Shown piece after piece: positions 23,928 through 32,269 of a DNA stretch of 57,440 nt (position 1 is its first letter; every line of letters begins with the position of its first letter). The stretch comes from a virus. The notes beneath the pieces were generated by a model, which was not told the origin of the DNA, did no database searches, and worked only from the letters and a program-made list of their open reading frames with translations. The stretch is from IMG/VR virus record IMGVR_UViG_3300028416_000019, positions 1 to 57,440 of that record; one strand, 5' to 3'. The translations under genes and the position numbers were made by a program.

Positions 23928-24908
23928 TTATTTATTTGTATCTCTTGGAGTTATATTTTGTTGCCCTGTAACCGGATTGATTGAACTACCACCAGCACGT
24001 TCTCTAGATTTTAATATATTATTGAACCATCTACTACGTTTTGGTACAATTGCATAACCGTCTTCTCCAAATGTTCCATATATATCATTTGGATTTACAC
24101 CATTTGTATTATAGAAACTACCGGTTTGACCGTATCCTGGTAAAGGATTATTTGGATCAAAGGGTCCATTTATCCAAGGTTGTTCAAAGTAATCAGAATA
24201 ACCACCAGTAATTTCAAATCCATTGGCATCTTTCATACCAGATCCAAATTCTCTTGGATAACCAGTATCTGTAACCCGGTCTCTTCTAAATGCAGGGTAG
24301 TATGTTTCCACCGTAAATGATACCTTCAACTTTATATTATTATCACTTGTTAGATTTTTTTCTCTACTCATTTCAATGGTATTTGAATCTGGCATAACAA
24401 TTACTGCATCAATATTCATGAAATTGTGTTCAAAATACATGAATTTATAAATCCAAAGTGTATCTAATATAGCCTGACTACATTTAAAAGTATCGACCTC
24501 GCTTGATAATGTTATTTCTAAATCATAATTTACAGTTATTGGAATTGCCCTAACTTTACCTAAGACTTTTCTAATCTCCACCTCATTCTCAATAACCATC
24601 CTCAACCAAACGTTTGGATTGGCAAATTCATCAGATTTTATATTAAAACCAGTCATTGTTAAATGACCTCTTGGTATCATATCGGTATTTAATTCGACAA
24701 ACCTATTTTCAGATACTATATCATCCGAAAATGAGTCTAATAAGAATCTCTCATCACCAGTAAGTGAGTAGTATATAGGAACTTGTACAAAAACATCACC
24801 AGATGTAAATCTATTTGTCCATTTTATCTGACCCTCTAGCGTATCTAAGACACAAACTGTTAAGTCTCTAAAGAATACATCTTCAAAATTAAAACTATCT
24901 CCAATCAT
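23928..24908 (-). CDS. 15: Tail completion/sheath stabiliser, T4 gp15-like
   Basis: 326 residues (T4 gp15: 272). The order of blocks fits gp15: FFRDLTVCVLDTLEGQIKW, TSGDVFVQVPIYYS (gp15: ESGDKFIRVPITYA), PRGHLTMTGFNI, ITVNYDLEITLSSEVDTFKC, and a Pro/Gly-rich C-terminal tail after KVSFTVETYYPAF. gp15 caps the tail tube and sheath and connects to the neck. Weak but consistent similarity judged by eye. Confidence 0.65.
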   Translation of the reverse strand: MIGDSFNFEDVFFRDLTVCVLDTLEGQIKWTNRFTSGDVFVQVPIYYSLTGDERFLLDSFSDDIVSENRFVELNTDMIPRGHLTMTGFNIKSDEFANPNVWLRMVIENEVEIRKVLGKVRAIPITVNYDLEITLSSEVDTFKCSQAILDTLWIYKFMYFEHNFMNIDAVIVMPDSNTIEMSREKNLTSDNNIKLKVSFTVETYYPAFRRDRVTDTGYPREFGSGMKDANGFEITGGYSDYFEQPWINGPFDPNNPLPGYGQTGSFYNTNGVNPNDIYGTFGEDGYAIVPKRSRWFNNILKSRERAGGSSINPVTGQQNITPRDTNK

Positions 24909-24974
24909 TCATTATATATTAAATAAACTTTCCTTCTGCATAACTATATATCATGTGATAAATAAATTTTAAAT

Positions 24975-25937
24975 ATGTCAGTAAAAAGTCTAATACTTTG
25001 GGAAAGATGGAGACCCAAAAAAATAGAAGATATAATTCTTCTTCCAAGAATACGTAAACAATTTGAAAATGGTATAAATCAACATTATATATTTTATGGA
25101 AACTATGGAACAGGTAAAACAAGTTTAGCGAGAATACTTATTGGTAAGTATAGTAAAGAGACACCATTCTTAGAACTAAATTGTTCTTTGGATACATCTA
25201 TAGATGTCCTTAGAGAGGAAATACAAAATTTTTGTAAATTCACACCAATGTTTGAGTCTAATTCAGATATTAAATATGTATTCCTGGATGAGTTCGAAAG
25301 AGTTTCTGCACAATTCCAAGATGCATTCAAAGCATTTATAGAAAAGTATAACAATAATGTTAGATTTATAATAACTACAAATCATATAAATAAAATAACA
25401 GAAGGACTAAAATCTAGAATTAAAACTATTGGATTTGATTGCATAGGTGCGAATGAAGAAAGGTATCTAAAAACCGAATTATATAAAAGAATTCAAAATG
25501 TGATTCTACCTAAAGAAGGGAAAGAGATTTCTAAAGAGAACTTAGGATATATTATCAATAAGAAGTTTCCAGACTTTCGTAATATACTTGTTGAAGTTCA
25601 AGATTTCATCGAAACTGGTGAGATAAATAATGGTGTTAGTAACGTATCCAGTAAGGTCAAAAATGATCTTTATAACTTTCTATATGAAAGTGGAAACTAT
25701 GAAAGTGTTTACCACTTTTTAATGTCAAACTTTGGTCAGGAGAAAATAGACTCAATGATTAAACTATTGGGTAAACCATTCATCGATTGGTCGATTGAGA
25801 ATGGAAAGGATGTTAATTTATTATTTAAAGTAGCAAACACTGTTTGTGAATATACATTGATGATGGAATCTTCCATAGATCCCATCATAGTCGGAATATC
25901 GTTTATAGGAAAAATAAGAGAGATAATTCATGGTTGA
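24975..25937 (+). CDS. 44: Clamp-loader ATPase subunit, T4 gp44-like (AAA+)
   Basis: 320 residues (T4 gp44: 319). N-terminal LWERWRPKKIEDIIL is the RFC/gp44 box II. Walker A is GNYGTGKTS (41-49), Walker B KYVFLDEFER, sensor 1 FIITTNH and the SRC-like GLKSRIKTI. The helical C-terminal collar follows. Loads the sliding clamp; in T4 the clamp also activates late transcription with gp55 and gp33. Ends with TGA at 25935-25937. Confidence 0.92.
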   Translation: MSVKSLILWERWRPKKIEDIILLPRIRKQFENGINQHYIFYGNYGTGKTSLARILIGKYSKETPFLELNCSLDTSIDVLREEIQNFCKFTPMFESNSDIKYVFLDEFERVSAQFQDAFKAFIEKYNNNVRFIITTNHINKITEGLKSRIKTIGFDCIGANEERYLKTELYKRIQNVILPKEGKEISKENLGYIINKKFPDFRNILVEVQDFIETGEINNGVSNVSSKVKNDLYNFLYESGNYESVYHFLMSNFGQEKIDSMIKLLGKPFIDWSIENGKDVNLLFKVANTVCEYTLMMESSIDPIIVGISFIGKIREIIHG

Positions 25938-26024
25938 TATTCATTTTATATAATTTTATATTAAAAAATATAATCAAAAGTTGGAGTGATACTTTGGTTA
26001 GTTTCTTCCATAAGAGATTTCATT

Positions 26025-26036
26025 TTTTAATATATA
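26025..26036 (+). promoter_or_regulatory. Late-type TTTTAATATATA box
   Basis: TTTTAATATATA ends 4 bases upstream of the gp25-like ATG. Inferred late promoter. Confidence 0.45.
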
Positions 26037-26040
26037 AATT

Positions 26041-26418
26041 ATGGCAAACTATAACTTTATAGATTTTTATCTTGGATATCCCGAACACCCAAGATTTGTC
26101 GATAAACGACTAATAGAGGATGATACTATAAGGGTAATTGTTCAAAAATGGGAAATGATATTATTCACAAATAAAGGTGAACTTTTCTTTGACCCAGAAT
26201 TTGGAGGCGATTTACCATATTACTTACACCAAACAAGGTTATCCGAGAAGTCAATAGAGGATGATTTACGAAGTCAAATATCAACATATATAAAAGAATT
26301 AGATTCCGTGCCATATATATTGAAGGTCTCATTCTTCGAAGATCCGGAAAGACACCAAGAGTATATGGAGGTATTTTTTCAAATAAGGGATTTGGATGTT
26401 TATTATGTAGTTTCTTAA
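26041..26418 (+). CDS. 25: Baseplate wedge protein, T4 gp25-like
   Basis: 125 residues (T4 gp25: 132). Shows the GPW/gp25 plan: IRVIVQKWEMILFTNKGELFFDPEFGGDLPYYL, with the conserved G-E----P-FG-L core, and a C-terminal beta strand MEVFFQIRDLDVYYVV. gp25 joins wedge and sheath. Stands alone on the plus strand. Confidence 0.9.
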   Translation: MANYNFIDFYLGYPEHPRFVDKRLIEDDTIRVIVQKWEMILFTNKGELFFDPEFGGDLPYYLHQTRLSEKSIEDDLRSQISTYIKELDSVPYILKVSFFEDPERHQEYMEVFFQIRDLDVYYVVS

Positions 26419-26427
26419 TTAACCATA

Positions 26428-26634
26428 TTATTTGTAAAAATATATCTCATTTAGAAAATCAACATAACTATGTATATTTTTTTCTTTTATCTTTTTTGGC
26501 AAATCTTTGAAACTAACATCGGTCCATTCTTTATCAAAAACCCATTTCATATTTTTAGGTGCTTTCTTTTTAGAACCATACTTATTGCGCATAGCCCAAA
26601 TATATTTAAATTGTTGTTTTGATTTAGTTGGCAT
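26428..26634 (-). CDS. Small basic phage protein (DUF3008-like), 68 aa
   Basis: Begins MPTKSKQQFKYIWAMRNKYG, like small phage proteins that start MPxKSKxQxR. Strongly basic, with PKNMKWVFDKEWTDVSFKDLP in the middle. Function not known. Ten bases from the convergent gp25 gene. Confidence 0.6.
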   Translation of the reverse strand: MPTKSKQQFKYIWAMRNKYGSKKKAPKNMKWVFDKEWTDVSFKDLPKKIKEKNIHSYVDFLNEIYFYK

Positions 26635-26644
26635 AGTAAATAGT

Positions 26645-27295
26645 TTATTTTATAGGACAATGTTTTGCACTATAAATATAGTCTTTATTCATCTTTAAAT
26701 GAACTCCCATCGATTTAGCCGCAATTTCAATATCCTCCAAACACTCACCATCTGCACCACCAACAAGAATAACATCATTAACTTCATTTAATCCTTCGTT
26801 TAAATTTTGTGCATCAACAACCTCTGTAAATAATTCATGTAATTTCTTTGGTATGTGATACCAAACATGATTGTTACCGACATAGACAATAAGAGTACCC
26901 TCCTTTGTAGGAAAAACATCACCTATTTTAATATCATCTGAATCTTCCTTAGATTTAACCTCTTTATATGTATCTTCGGATAATACCTTTTTATAAAAAT
27001 CTGCATCAACATCATAGTTATATCTTTTCTCGATTAAATCGATTTGATTTGGAAAATCATATAAATCATCATGATCAGGAACTTCTGGATCCTCATCGTA
27101 TAAATAATCTTTATCAACATTTTTACCATCTACATGATTATCCCATATTTGGTATACCCTATTAAACCGGTTACAATATTTTTTCAACTCTTTAACATAA
27201 TTATCCGTGAAAAATTCTTTAAATGATTTTTGTACATCAACAACAATAAGAATATCTTTATTTGTATGGCTTTCGAAGGTTTTTAGGTATCTCAT
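26645..27295 (-). CDS. Isochorismatase-like cysteine hydrolase with leader-like N-terminus
   Basis: 216 residues. After the leader MRYLKTFESHTNKD comes DILIVVDVQKSF (catalytic Asp), a diverged middle with an acidic insert, and VILVGGADGECLEDIEIAAKSMGV, where Cys is in the place of the family's nucleophile. The family includes nicotinamidases and isochorismatases. The usual cis-peptide/Lys region is not easy to place, so activity is uncertain. With NADAR it may belong to NAD-linked functions (inference). The ATG follows an ATATATA box. Confidence 0.72.
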   Translation of the reverse strand: MRYLKTFESHTNKDILIVVDVQKSFKEFFTDNYVKELKKYCNRFNRVYQIWDNHVDGKNVDKDYLYDEDPEVPDHDDLYDFPNQIDLIEKRYNYDVDADFYKKVLSEDTYKEVKSKEDSDDIKIGDVFPTKEGTLIVYVGNNHVWYHIPKKLHELFTEVVDAQNLNEGLNEVNDVILVGGADGECLEDIEIAAKSMGVHLKMNKDYIYSAKHCPIK

Positions 27296-27328
27296 TTACT
27301 ATATATTATTTACATAATTTGATATTTT

Positions 27329-27484
27329 TCAAATATCTTCATAACCACCATATAAACCACCATGATCCATAGAGGATAAGATATAATCTTTAAACTCATA
27401 AGGGTCTACTTTCCAAGTATCCTTTATTTTATCCTCTATTAACTTATCACTAATAAAGTTTTCAAATAGTTTTAAATTTTTCAT
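27329..27484 (-). CDS. Small leader-bearing protein, 51 aa
   Basis: ATG at 27484, TGA at 27331-27329. It opens MKNLKLFENFISDKLIED, one of the cleanest copies of the shared leader, and ends GLYGGYEDI. The start is directly preceded by TTTAATATATAAACC, the same box and spacing as the NFACT-R gene. Probably a tiny internal head protein. No family known. Confidence 0.7.
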   Translation of the reverse strand: MKNLKLFENFISDKLIEDKIKDTWKVDPYEFKDYILSSMDHGGLYGGYEDI

Positions 27485-27487
27485 GGT

Positions 27488-27498
27488 TTATATATTAA
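27488..27498 (-). promoter_or_regulatory. Late-type TTTAATATATA box
   Basis: Minus-strand TTTAATATATAAACC immediately before ATG 27484 and immediately after a terminator, so it must drive the 51-aa gene by itself if that gene is transcribed. Confidence 0.5.
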
Positions 27499-27530
27499 AA
27501 AAACTCATCATTTCTGATGAGTTTTTTTTA
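27497..27530 (-). terminator. Hairpin terminator after the PQ-repeat gene
   Basis: Stem AAAACTCATCA / TGATGAGTTTT, 4-base loop, with a T-run on the minus strand. Confidence 0.85.
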
Positions 27531-27540
27531 TTTTTTTAGA

Positions 27541-28089
27541 TTAAAGTGGAAGCTCTTCTTCATCTTCTTCTTGACCTTGAGTCTGTGCCTGTGGCTCTTC
27601 GAAATCACCTTGTGGTTGAACTTCTTCTTGACCTTGTGGTTGAACTTCTTCTTGACCTTGTGGTTGAACTTCTTCTTGACCTTGTGGTTGAACTTCTTCT
27701 TGACCTTGTGGTTGAACTTCTTCTTGACCTTGAGTCTGTGCCTGTGGTTGAACTTCAGTTTGTATCTGAACTTGACCCTGACCTTGAGCCTGTGATTGAC
27801 CTTGTGCACCACCCATTAGAGCATTACCCGGTATTTTATCAATATCAGTATTATTCAATGTGATATATTTAACAATCTCTTCTGCAATATCAACATCACC
27901 GAAAAATTGACGAAGATTTTTACCTGTCGTTTCTTTTACTTTCTTAACATAAGAATTTATTAATGATTGTGGAATATCAATCATTGTTTTAACCTTATAT
28001 AAATCGTTCACTTGTAGAACAGATTCTTTAATTATCTCTTCTCTATTCTTTTGAACTCTAAAACTTTCAAATTGTCTGATATGTTTCAT
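27541..28089 (-). CDS. Leader-bearing protein with Gln/Glu/Pro repeats, 182 aa
   Basis: N-terminus MKHIRQFESFRVQKNREE is a strong copy of the shared leader. A helical domain follows (~20-90), then low-complexity repeats GQEEVQPQ (five exact copies) within a QGQ-rich tail, ending EEDEEELPL. Probably an internal head protein. Own terminator and ATATA box, so an independent late unit. Confidence 0.75.
   Translation of the reverse strand: MKHIRQFESFRVQKNREEIIKESVLQVNDLYKVKTMIDIPQSLINSYVKKVKETTGKNLRQFFGDVDIAEEIVKYITLNNTDIDKIPGNALMGGAQGQSQAQGQGQVQIQTEVQPQAQTQGQEEVQPQGQEEVQPQGQEEVQPQGQEEVQPQGQEEVQPQGDFEEPQAQTQGQEEDEEELPL
27608..27727 (-). repeat. Five exact tandem 24-base repeats
   Basis: Unit CCTTGTGGTTGAACTTCTTC + TTGA on the plus strand, coding QEEVQPQG on the minus strand. 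No spacers, so not a CRISPR array. Confidence 0.95.
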
Positions 28090-28144
28090 TCTTTTTGTTT
28101 AATTTTTTATATAGTTATATATTAAGTAAAAAATATGATTTTTT

Positions 28145-28927
28145 TCACTTTTTAAAATTCCATTGTAATATATTATACTGTAAACCTATACCTATTTGTA
28201 CACCCGTGACTGGAAGTAAAGTGACAGGATTTAAACCAACACCATAACCACCGTAAACACCAATTGCCCATTTTTTAGGCGGAAAGTATTTTTTCAAAAC
28301 GTCGGAGTCTTTTGGATCAATTAAAGCACCATCTAATTTAGATGGTTTAAATCCTGGATAATCACTTTTAACAAAAATCTCCAATATACCATCTTTATTT
28401 TCAGTTAAGCCAGTAGATAATTCAATGTTAAATTCATCTTTAGTAATAGACATTTTAGATGTTGATATGTTAAAGGAACTATCAATATTTACATCAAAAT
28501 TACCCTCAAGTAATCTATAGTTTTTTGATGAATATTTATTACTTAAATCCCATTCGAAGTTTTTTGTAAAAGTATTACCATCCCATTTACCAGGACTTGT
28601 AGATTTTATTTCAATATAAGTAGTATCATGAGTTATACTAATAACGGGTCTTATAATCACAATTGGATTATCCTTTAAATATTTAACCTCTTTTGATAAA
28701 TTACTATTAAGACTATTCAAATTACCATTTTCTGATATAAGCACACCTTTCTCATAAACAAGTTTACCATTATCATCACGATATGTTCTAATAGAATCAT
28801 TTAATGTGAATATATTCTGATTAAGTGTATTTAATTGACTACTCGAACCACTACAAGAACGAATAAATAAAAACAGTAGGATTATCAATACTATTACTAG
28901 TATATTTCTCTGTGTTGAAATTTTCAT
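28145..28927 (-). CDS. Membrane-anchored coiled-coil protein, 260 aa
   Basis: Start taken at ATG 28927 (MKISTQRNILVIVLIILLFLFIRSC); an in-frame ATG at 28957 adds ten residues. One N-terminal membrane anchor (residues ~9-22, then C25 in a weak lipobox-like context), a coiled coil (~30-80, LNTLNQNIFTLNDSIRTY), a beta-rich middle and a glycine-rich C-terminus (GVYGGYGVGLNPVT ... GIGLQYNIL) of a kind common in Bacteroidota phage membrane proteins. Topology fits a periplasmic protein; a spanin-like lysis role is possible. Confidence 0.65.
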   Translation of the reverse strand: MKISTQRNILVIVLIILLFLFIRSCSGSSSQLNTLNQNIFTLNDSIRTYRDDNGKLVYEKGVLISENGNLNSLNSNLSKEVKYLKDNPIVIIRPVISITHDTTYIEIKSTSPGKWDGNTFTKNFEWDLSNKYSSKNYRLLEGNFDVNIDSSFNISTSKMSITKDEFNIELSTGLTENKDGILEIFVKSDYPGFKPSKLDGALIDPKDSDVLKKYFPPKKWAIGVYGGYGVGLNPVTLLPVTGVQIGIGLQYNILQWNFKK

Positions 28928-28996
28928 AAATTTTTTATAATTTATTTTATATATCAAAATATTTTATATATATTTGTATAAATAAATAAAAGACTT

Positions 28997-29524
28997 ATGC
29001 AATATAAAAGACTTATCTGTTTCGATTTTGATGATACACTTTTCCACACACCTCTTCCTGAAGAAGGTAAAATAGTCTGGAAAGAAAAAACAGGAACAGA
29101 GTGGCCACATAGAGGATGGTGGGGTAAACCAGAATCTATTGATGATGATATCTTTGATATCCCAAAGAATGAATGGACATACCAAAGATATTTAGAAGCA
29201 GTTGCGGATCCAGACGCATATGTTATTATGGCAACCGGAAGATTAGATAAAGTTCCTGGTATGAGAACTAATGTAGAAAAGATTCTAAGGGATAATAATA
29301 TAGAGTTCGACGAAGTACACTTAAACTGGGGAAGTGATACATTTATATTCAAATGTAACCTACTTGAAAGAATGATTACAAAAATGGGTGTGGAAGAATT
29401 AAAGTTCTATGATGATCGTGAAGCACACTTACCAAAGTTTGTAGAATGGGCAAAAGAACTTGATATTAAAAGTGAAATTATAGATGTTGTCAATAAAACC
29501 ACAACAACTATATCAGGGATCTAG
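28997..29524 (+). CDS. HAD-superfamily phosphatase, Swiss-army-knife RNA-repair type
   Basis: 175 residues. Motif I FDFDDTLFHTPLPEEG (catalytic DxD), motif II MATGRLDKV, and motif IV LKFYDDREAHLPKF. The PxPEEG and W--PES (WWGKPESI) insert resembles the HAD_SAK_1 family linked to RNA-repair proteins. In phages such proteins may remove 3' or 5' phosphates during tRNA repair, but no ligase or kinase is seen here. Next gene downstream is ClpS on the same strand, 36 bases away. Confidence 0.78.
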   Translation: MQYKRLICFDFDDTLFHTPLPEEGKIVWKEKTGTEWPHRGWWGKPESIDDDIFDIPKNEWTYQRYLEAVADPDAYVIMATGRLDKVPGMRTNVEKILRDNNIEFDEVHLNWGSDTFIFKCNLLERMITKMGVEELKFYDDREAHLPKFVEWAKELDIKSEIIDVVNKTTTTISGI

Positions 29525-29560
29525 TATATAATATATAATAAAAAAAGAGATAAATACAAT

Positions 29561-29839
29561 ATGAGTAAAACTAAAGAACAAGTAGAGTCTAAGGTTGAGG
29601 AGATTTTATCAAAACCTTATAGATTAGAACTTCACAATGATGATCACAATTCTTTCGATTGGGTAATCACATGTCTTATGAAAGTATGTAAGCATCAAGA
29701 AGAACAGGCAAACCAATGTGCACACATAGTACATTTTAAGGGCAAATGTGACGTGAAATATGGTGATTACGAAACAATCTCAACAATGAAAGAAAAGTTA
29801 TCAGTATCTGGACTTTCAGTAACTATGGAAGCAAACTAA
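29561..29839 (+). CDS. clpS: ClpS, adaptor of the ClpAP (Clp) protease
   Basis: 92 residues. The ClpS signature is intact: YRLELHNDDHNSFDWVITCL with N26-D27-D28 that bind the alpha-amino group of N-degrons, and VHFKGKCDVKYGDYETI with H58, plus the KVCKHQEEQANQCAHIVH helix. ClpS delivers N-end-rule substrates to ClpAP/ClpCP. The N-terminal extension (~17 residues), needed for delivery in bacteria, is present. Phage-encoded ClpS could redirect host proteolysis. Confidence 0.92.
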   Translation: MSKTKEQVESKVEEILSKPYRLELHNDDHNSFDWVITCLMKVCKHQEEQANQCAHIVHFKGKCDVKYGDYETISTMKEKLSVSGLSVTMEAN

Positions 29840-29841
29840 TT

Positions 29842-29867
29842 AAAAGGCCACTCATTGAGTGGCTTTA
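29842..29867. terminator. Hairpin terminator between clpS and terminase
   Basis: Stem GCCACTC / GAGTGGC (29847-29853, 29857-29863), loop ATT, with A- and T-rich flanks. Confidence 0.75.
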
Positions 29868-32009
29868 ACTTTTATTAAACCAGTTTATACCACTAACATT
29901 ACCACCAGTATTTTGTACTCTTGATTTAACCTGTCTTCTTACTTTAAGTACTTGACCATAATCGAGACCCTGTACATAATCCATATTTCTCATACATTCA
30001 TTTACATAGTTCATAAATTCCTTTGGACTATACTTATTACCCCATTCTTCTACTAACTCTTTAAACTCTGGTTTATTAAATATAGAAGTGGCATTAACTA
30101 TCGTCATAACAGTATCATCATGACCAACATCGGCAGCATATCTTGTATTACCAGCACTTGTAGTATGTTTAACGAATGTCGTAATCTCACGTATGTTATC
30201 TTCATTTGTTATATGAAAACCTTTACTATACATAAGATCTTGATAATCCTTAACCATCATATTCTTATTTTCACCAACTTTAAGACCAACCTTTTCTTCG
30301 GTAGAATCTATTCTATGTTTATATCTAACAAAAACAGATGAACCGTAGTTATTATTACCATCAAAAACATGTGGCATTTCTGCAAGTAAAGTATTACCAT
30401 AATTATTTAACTCCAAAACAACTCTAACATTCTCAGGATTTAAATATTCAAATACTAATAAATAAAGAATTTCAGAAAGTTGTTTAACCGAAACAAAGTT
30501 ATTTCTAAACATACCAACTTGTTCTAATCTAAAAAAGTCAGTTATAGATTTATATTTATGTTTTTGTTGTTCTATTACATCAATTGGTTTCTCAGAAACC
30601 TTAAAAATATTTATTATAGAGTAATCTTGACCAAGTCCCTCTGATATATCAACCGATAACACAAATTTATAATCTTTTCGTCTTAATGGTACGAATATTC
30701 CATCATCGTCAATCCATTTTAGGTCCTCATATATAAATTTCAATTTATTTTTAAATTCTGATATCTCCTCATATTTATAATTTCGTTTAGATTTTAATAA
30801 CTCATCAATTATTGCCTCATTCAAAAGTGACTTACTACCATTTATGAATCTCAAACCATACTCTTGATTGAACGCATCTTCACCACCGATATCCTTTATC
30901 GCCTCATCCTGCCAAGTAGTCAACTCTGCAATGGCTAATATAGAAGTTTCAAAACCATTTTTATCTATGAAATGTATAGACTTTACCTGTTCATCCGTAC
31001 ATTTATCATTATTAAATACATGAATAACATCTTTCTGTTGATCCATATTAAACTCAATTTTAACCTTTGTTTTCTCACCATATTCACCATTCACTAAATC
31101 AAAGATATCATCCTTAGTAACACCATACTCATAAAGTTTATGTGGATTTAATCTTATATAAGTAACAAACCTACCAGGTACTTGATACCAATAAACTCTC
31201 ATTGGTTTATAGTTATTCTTCAATGGATCACCATCAGGTCTCTCTGCATCAATAAGTAACCTATGAAATAAATTCATACCATTTGGAGTTGAAGTTATTA
31301 TAATTTTAGAATTCTGTACTGCAGATACGGTCGGAAATGCCGCCGTATAGTACGGTTCAATAATATTCGATGGAATATGTGCAAACTCATCTAAGTAAAG
31401 AACATCAATCGTAAAACCGATCGCAGGAGTCTTAGATCTAGCAGATGTTTTTATTCTACAACCATTCTCGAATGTTAGTGATTTCTGGTTCCAAGTCTTA
31501 ACACCAGGTTTTAAAAAAAATGGTAGTAATGTGTATATCGATTTAACCTTATCGACAATCTCAACAGCAGTATCACCCTTATTCGCAACAATCATACAGT
31601 TTTTATCATTATTAAATAATATTGTATGTAGTATGAAAATTGCAGAAGACACGGTTTTACCAACCTGTCTTGATGCCATAAGTATATTAAATCTATTATT
31701 TACAAAATTATCTAATATTTCTTTTTGATAGTCCCTAAGAGTAATAGAACCAACAGATCCATCTTCTCTTTTTGTCTTACAATACTTTTCTGTAAAGTAA
31801 TGTATATCTAACGCACATCTTACGTATTCTTGTTGTTCTTCAGGTGTCATCCTGAAAGAGACACCGGCTCTTCTGATACCGACCTCACTCTTCATCCAAG
31901 GATTTTGATATCTCTTAACAACAACACCATCATTTATCTTATCAGTGGCCTCATCAACAAATTTAGTAGTAAATACCATTTGTCTTTCATCATTTGACTT
32001 CACTGCCAT
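29865..32009 (-). CDS. 17: Terminase large subunit, T4 gp17-like
   Basis: 714 residues from ATG 32009 (MAVKSNDERQ); an in-frame ATG at 32183 would add a 58-residue hydrophobic leader and is rejected. ATPase: Walker A MASRQVGKTVSS (111-122), Walker B DVLYLDEFAH, motif III ITSTPNG. Nuclease: VLSVDISEGLGQDYSI, VRVVLELNNYGN and ADVGHDDTVM give the RNase H-like acidic triad. Cuts and pumps DNA into the head. Divergent from terS, unlike T4 where both lie in one operon. Confidence 0.95.
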   Translation of the reverse strand: MAVKSNDERQMVFTTKFVDEATDKINDGVVVKRYQNPWMKSEVGIRRAGVSFRMTPEEQQEYVRCALDIHYFTEKYCKTKREDGSVGSITLRDYQKEILDNFVNNRFNILMASRQVGKTVSSAIFILHTILFNNDKNCMIVANKGDTAVEIVDKVKSIYTLLPFFLKPGVKTWNQKSLTFENGCRIKTSARSKTPAIGFTIDVLYLDEFAHIPSNIIEPYYTAAFPTVSAVQNSKIIITSTPNGMNLFHRLLIDAERPDGDPLKNNYKPMRVYWYQVPGRFVTYIRLNPHKLYEYGVTKDDIFDLVNGEYGEKTKVKIEFNMDQQKDVIHVFNNDKCTDEQVKSIHFIDKNGFETSILAIAELTTWQDEAIKDIGGEDAFNQEYGLRFINGSKSLLNEAIIDELLKSKRNYKYEEISEFKNKLKFIYEDLKWIDDDGIFVPLRRKDYKFVLSVDISEGLGQDYSIINIFKVSEKPIDVIEQQKHKYKSITDFFRLEQVGMFRNNFVSVKQLSEILYLLVFEYLNPENVRVVLELNNYGNTLLAEMPHVFDGNNNYGSSVFVRYKHRIDSTEEKVGLKVGENKNMMVKDYQDLMYSKGFHITNEDNIREITTFVKHTTSAGNTRYAADVGHDDTVMTIVNATSIFNKPEFKELVEEWGNKYSPKEFMNYVNECMRNMDYVQGLDYGQVLKVRRQVKSRVQNTGGNVSGINWFNKS

Positions 32010-32070
32010 ATATATACATTTATTTTTTGTATATATAAAGTAGTAAAAGTGGAAAAAATACACTTTTTTC

Positions 32071-32083
32071 AATTTATATATAC
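32071..32083 (+). promoter_or_regulatory. Late-type AATTTATATATAC box
   Basis: Ends 3 bases before ATG 32087. Inferred late promoter for the RHH-terS pair. Confidence 0.45.
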
Positions 32084-32086
32084 AAT

Positions 32087-32269
32087 ATGGGAAGAAAATC
32101 GGGAGTAAATAAATTAAAAGTTGGTTTCTCTGTAGACATAGAGACTTACAAAGAGTTTGAACAATATTGTGAAGAGAATTCAATTAATAAATCAAAACTA
32201 ATGGATAAGATTCTTAAAAACTTTTTAGAAAAAGAAAAAACTAAAAATAATCATATAAACCATGTCTAA
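32087..32269 (+). CDS. Small ribbon-helix-helix-like protein, 60 aa
   Basis: Strand-helix-helix pattern LKVGFSVDIETYKEFEQYCE then SINKSKLMDKILKNFLEKE, as in CopG/Arc-type regulators. Overlaps the terS start by 8 bases, so translation is coupled. Similar plan to the protein at 6383-6550. Could regulate terminase or other late genes; an antitoxin role is less likely as no toxin is next to it. Confidence 0.65.
   Translation: MGRKSGVNKLKVGFSVDIETYKEFEQYCEENSINKSKLMDKILKNFLEKEKTKNNHINHV

Noticed and set aside
27517-27863. Leu/Val- or Lys/His-rich repetitive frames, and possible CRISPR array
   Set aside because: Five exact 24-base units without spacers inside a coding gene; the QEEVQPQG frame continues the leader-bearing protein.
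32010-32183. N-terminal extension of the large terminase
   Set aside because: The extension would be hydrophobic and low-complexity, and would overlap the promoter box and the divergent RHH gene; ATG 32009 begins the normal terminase sequence.
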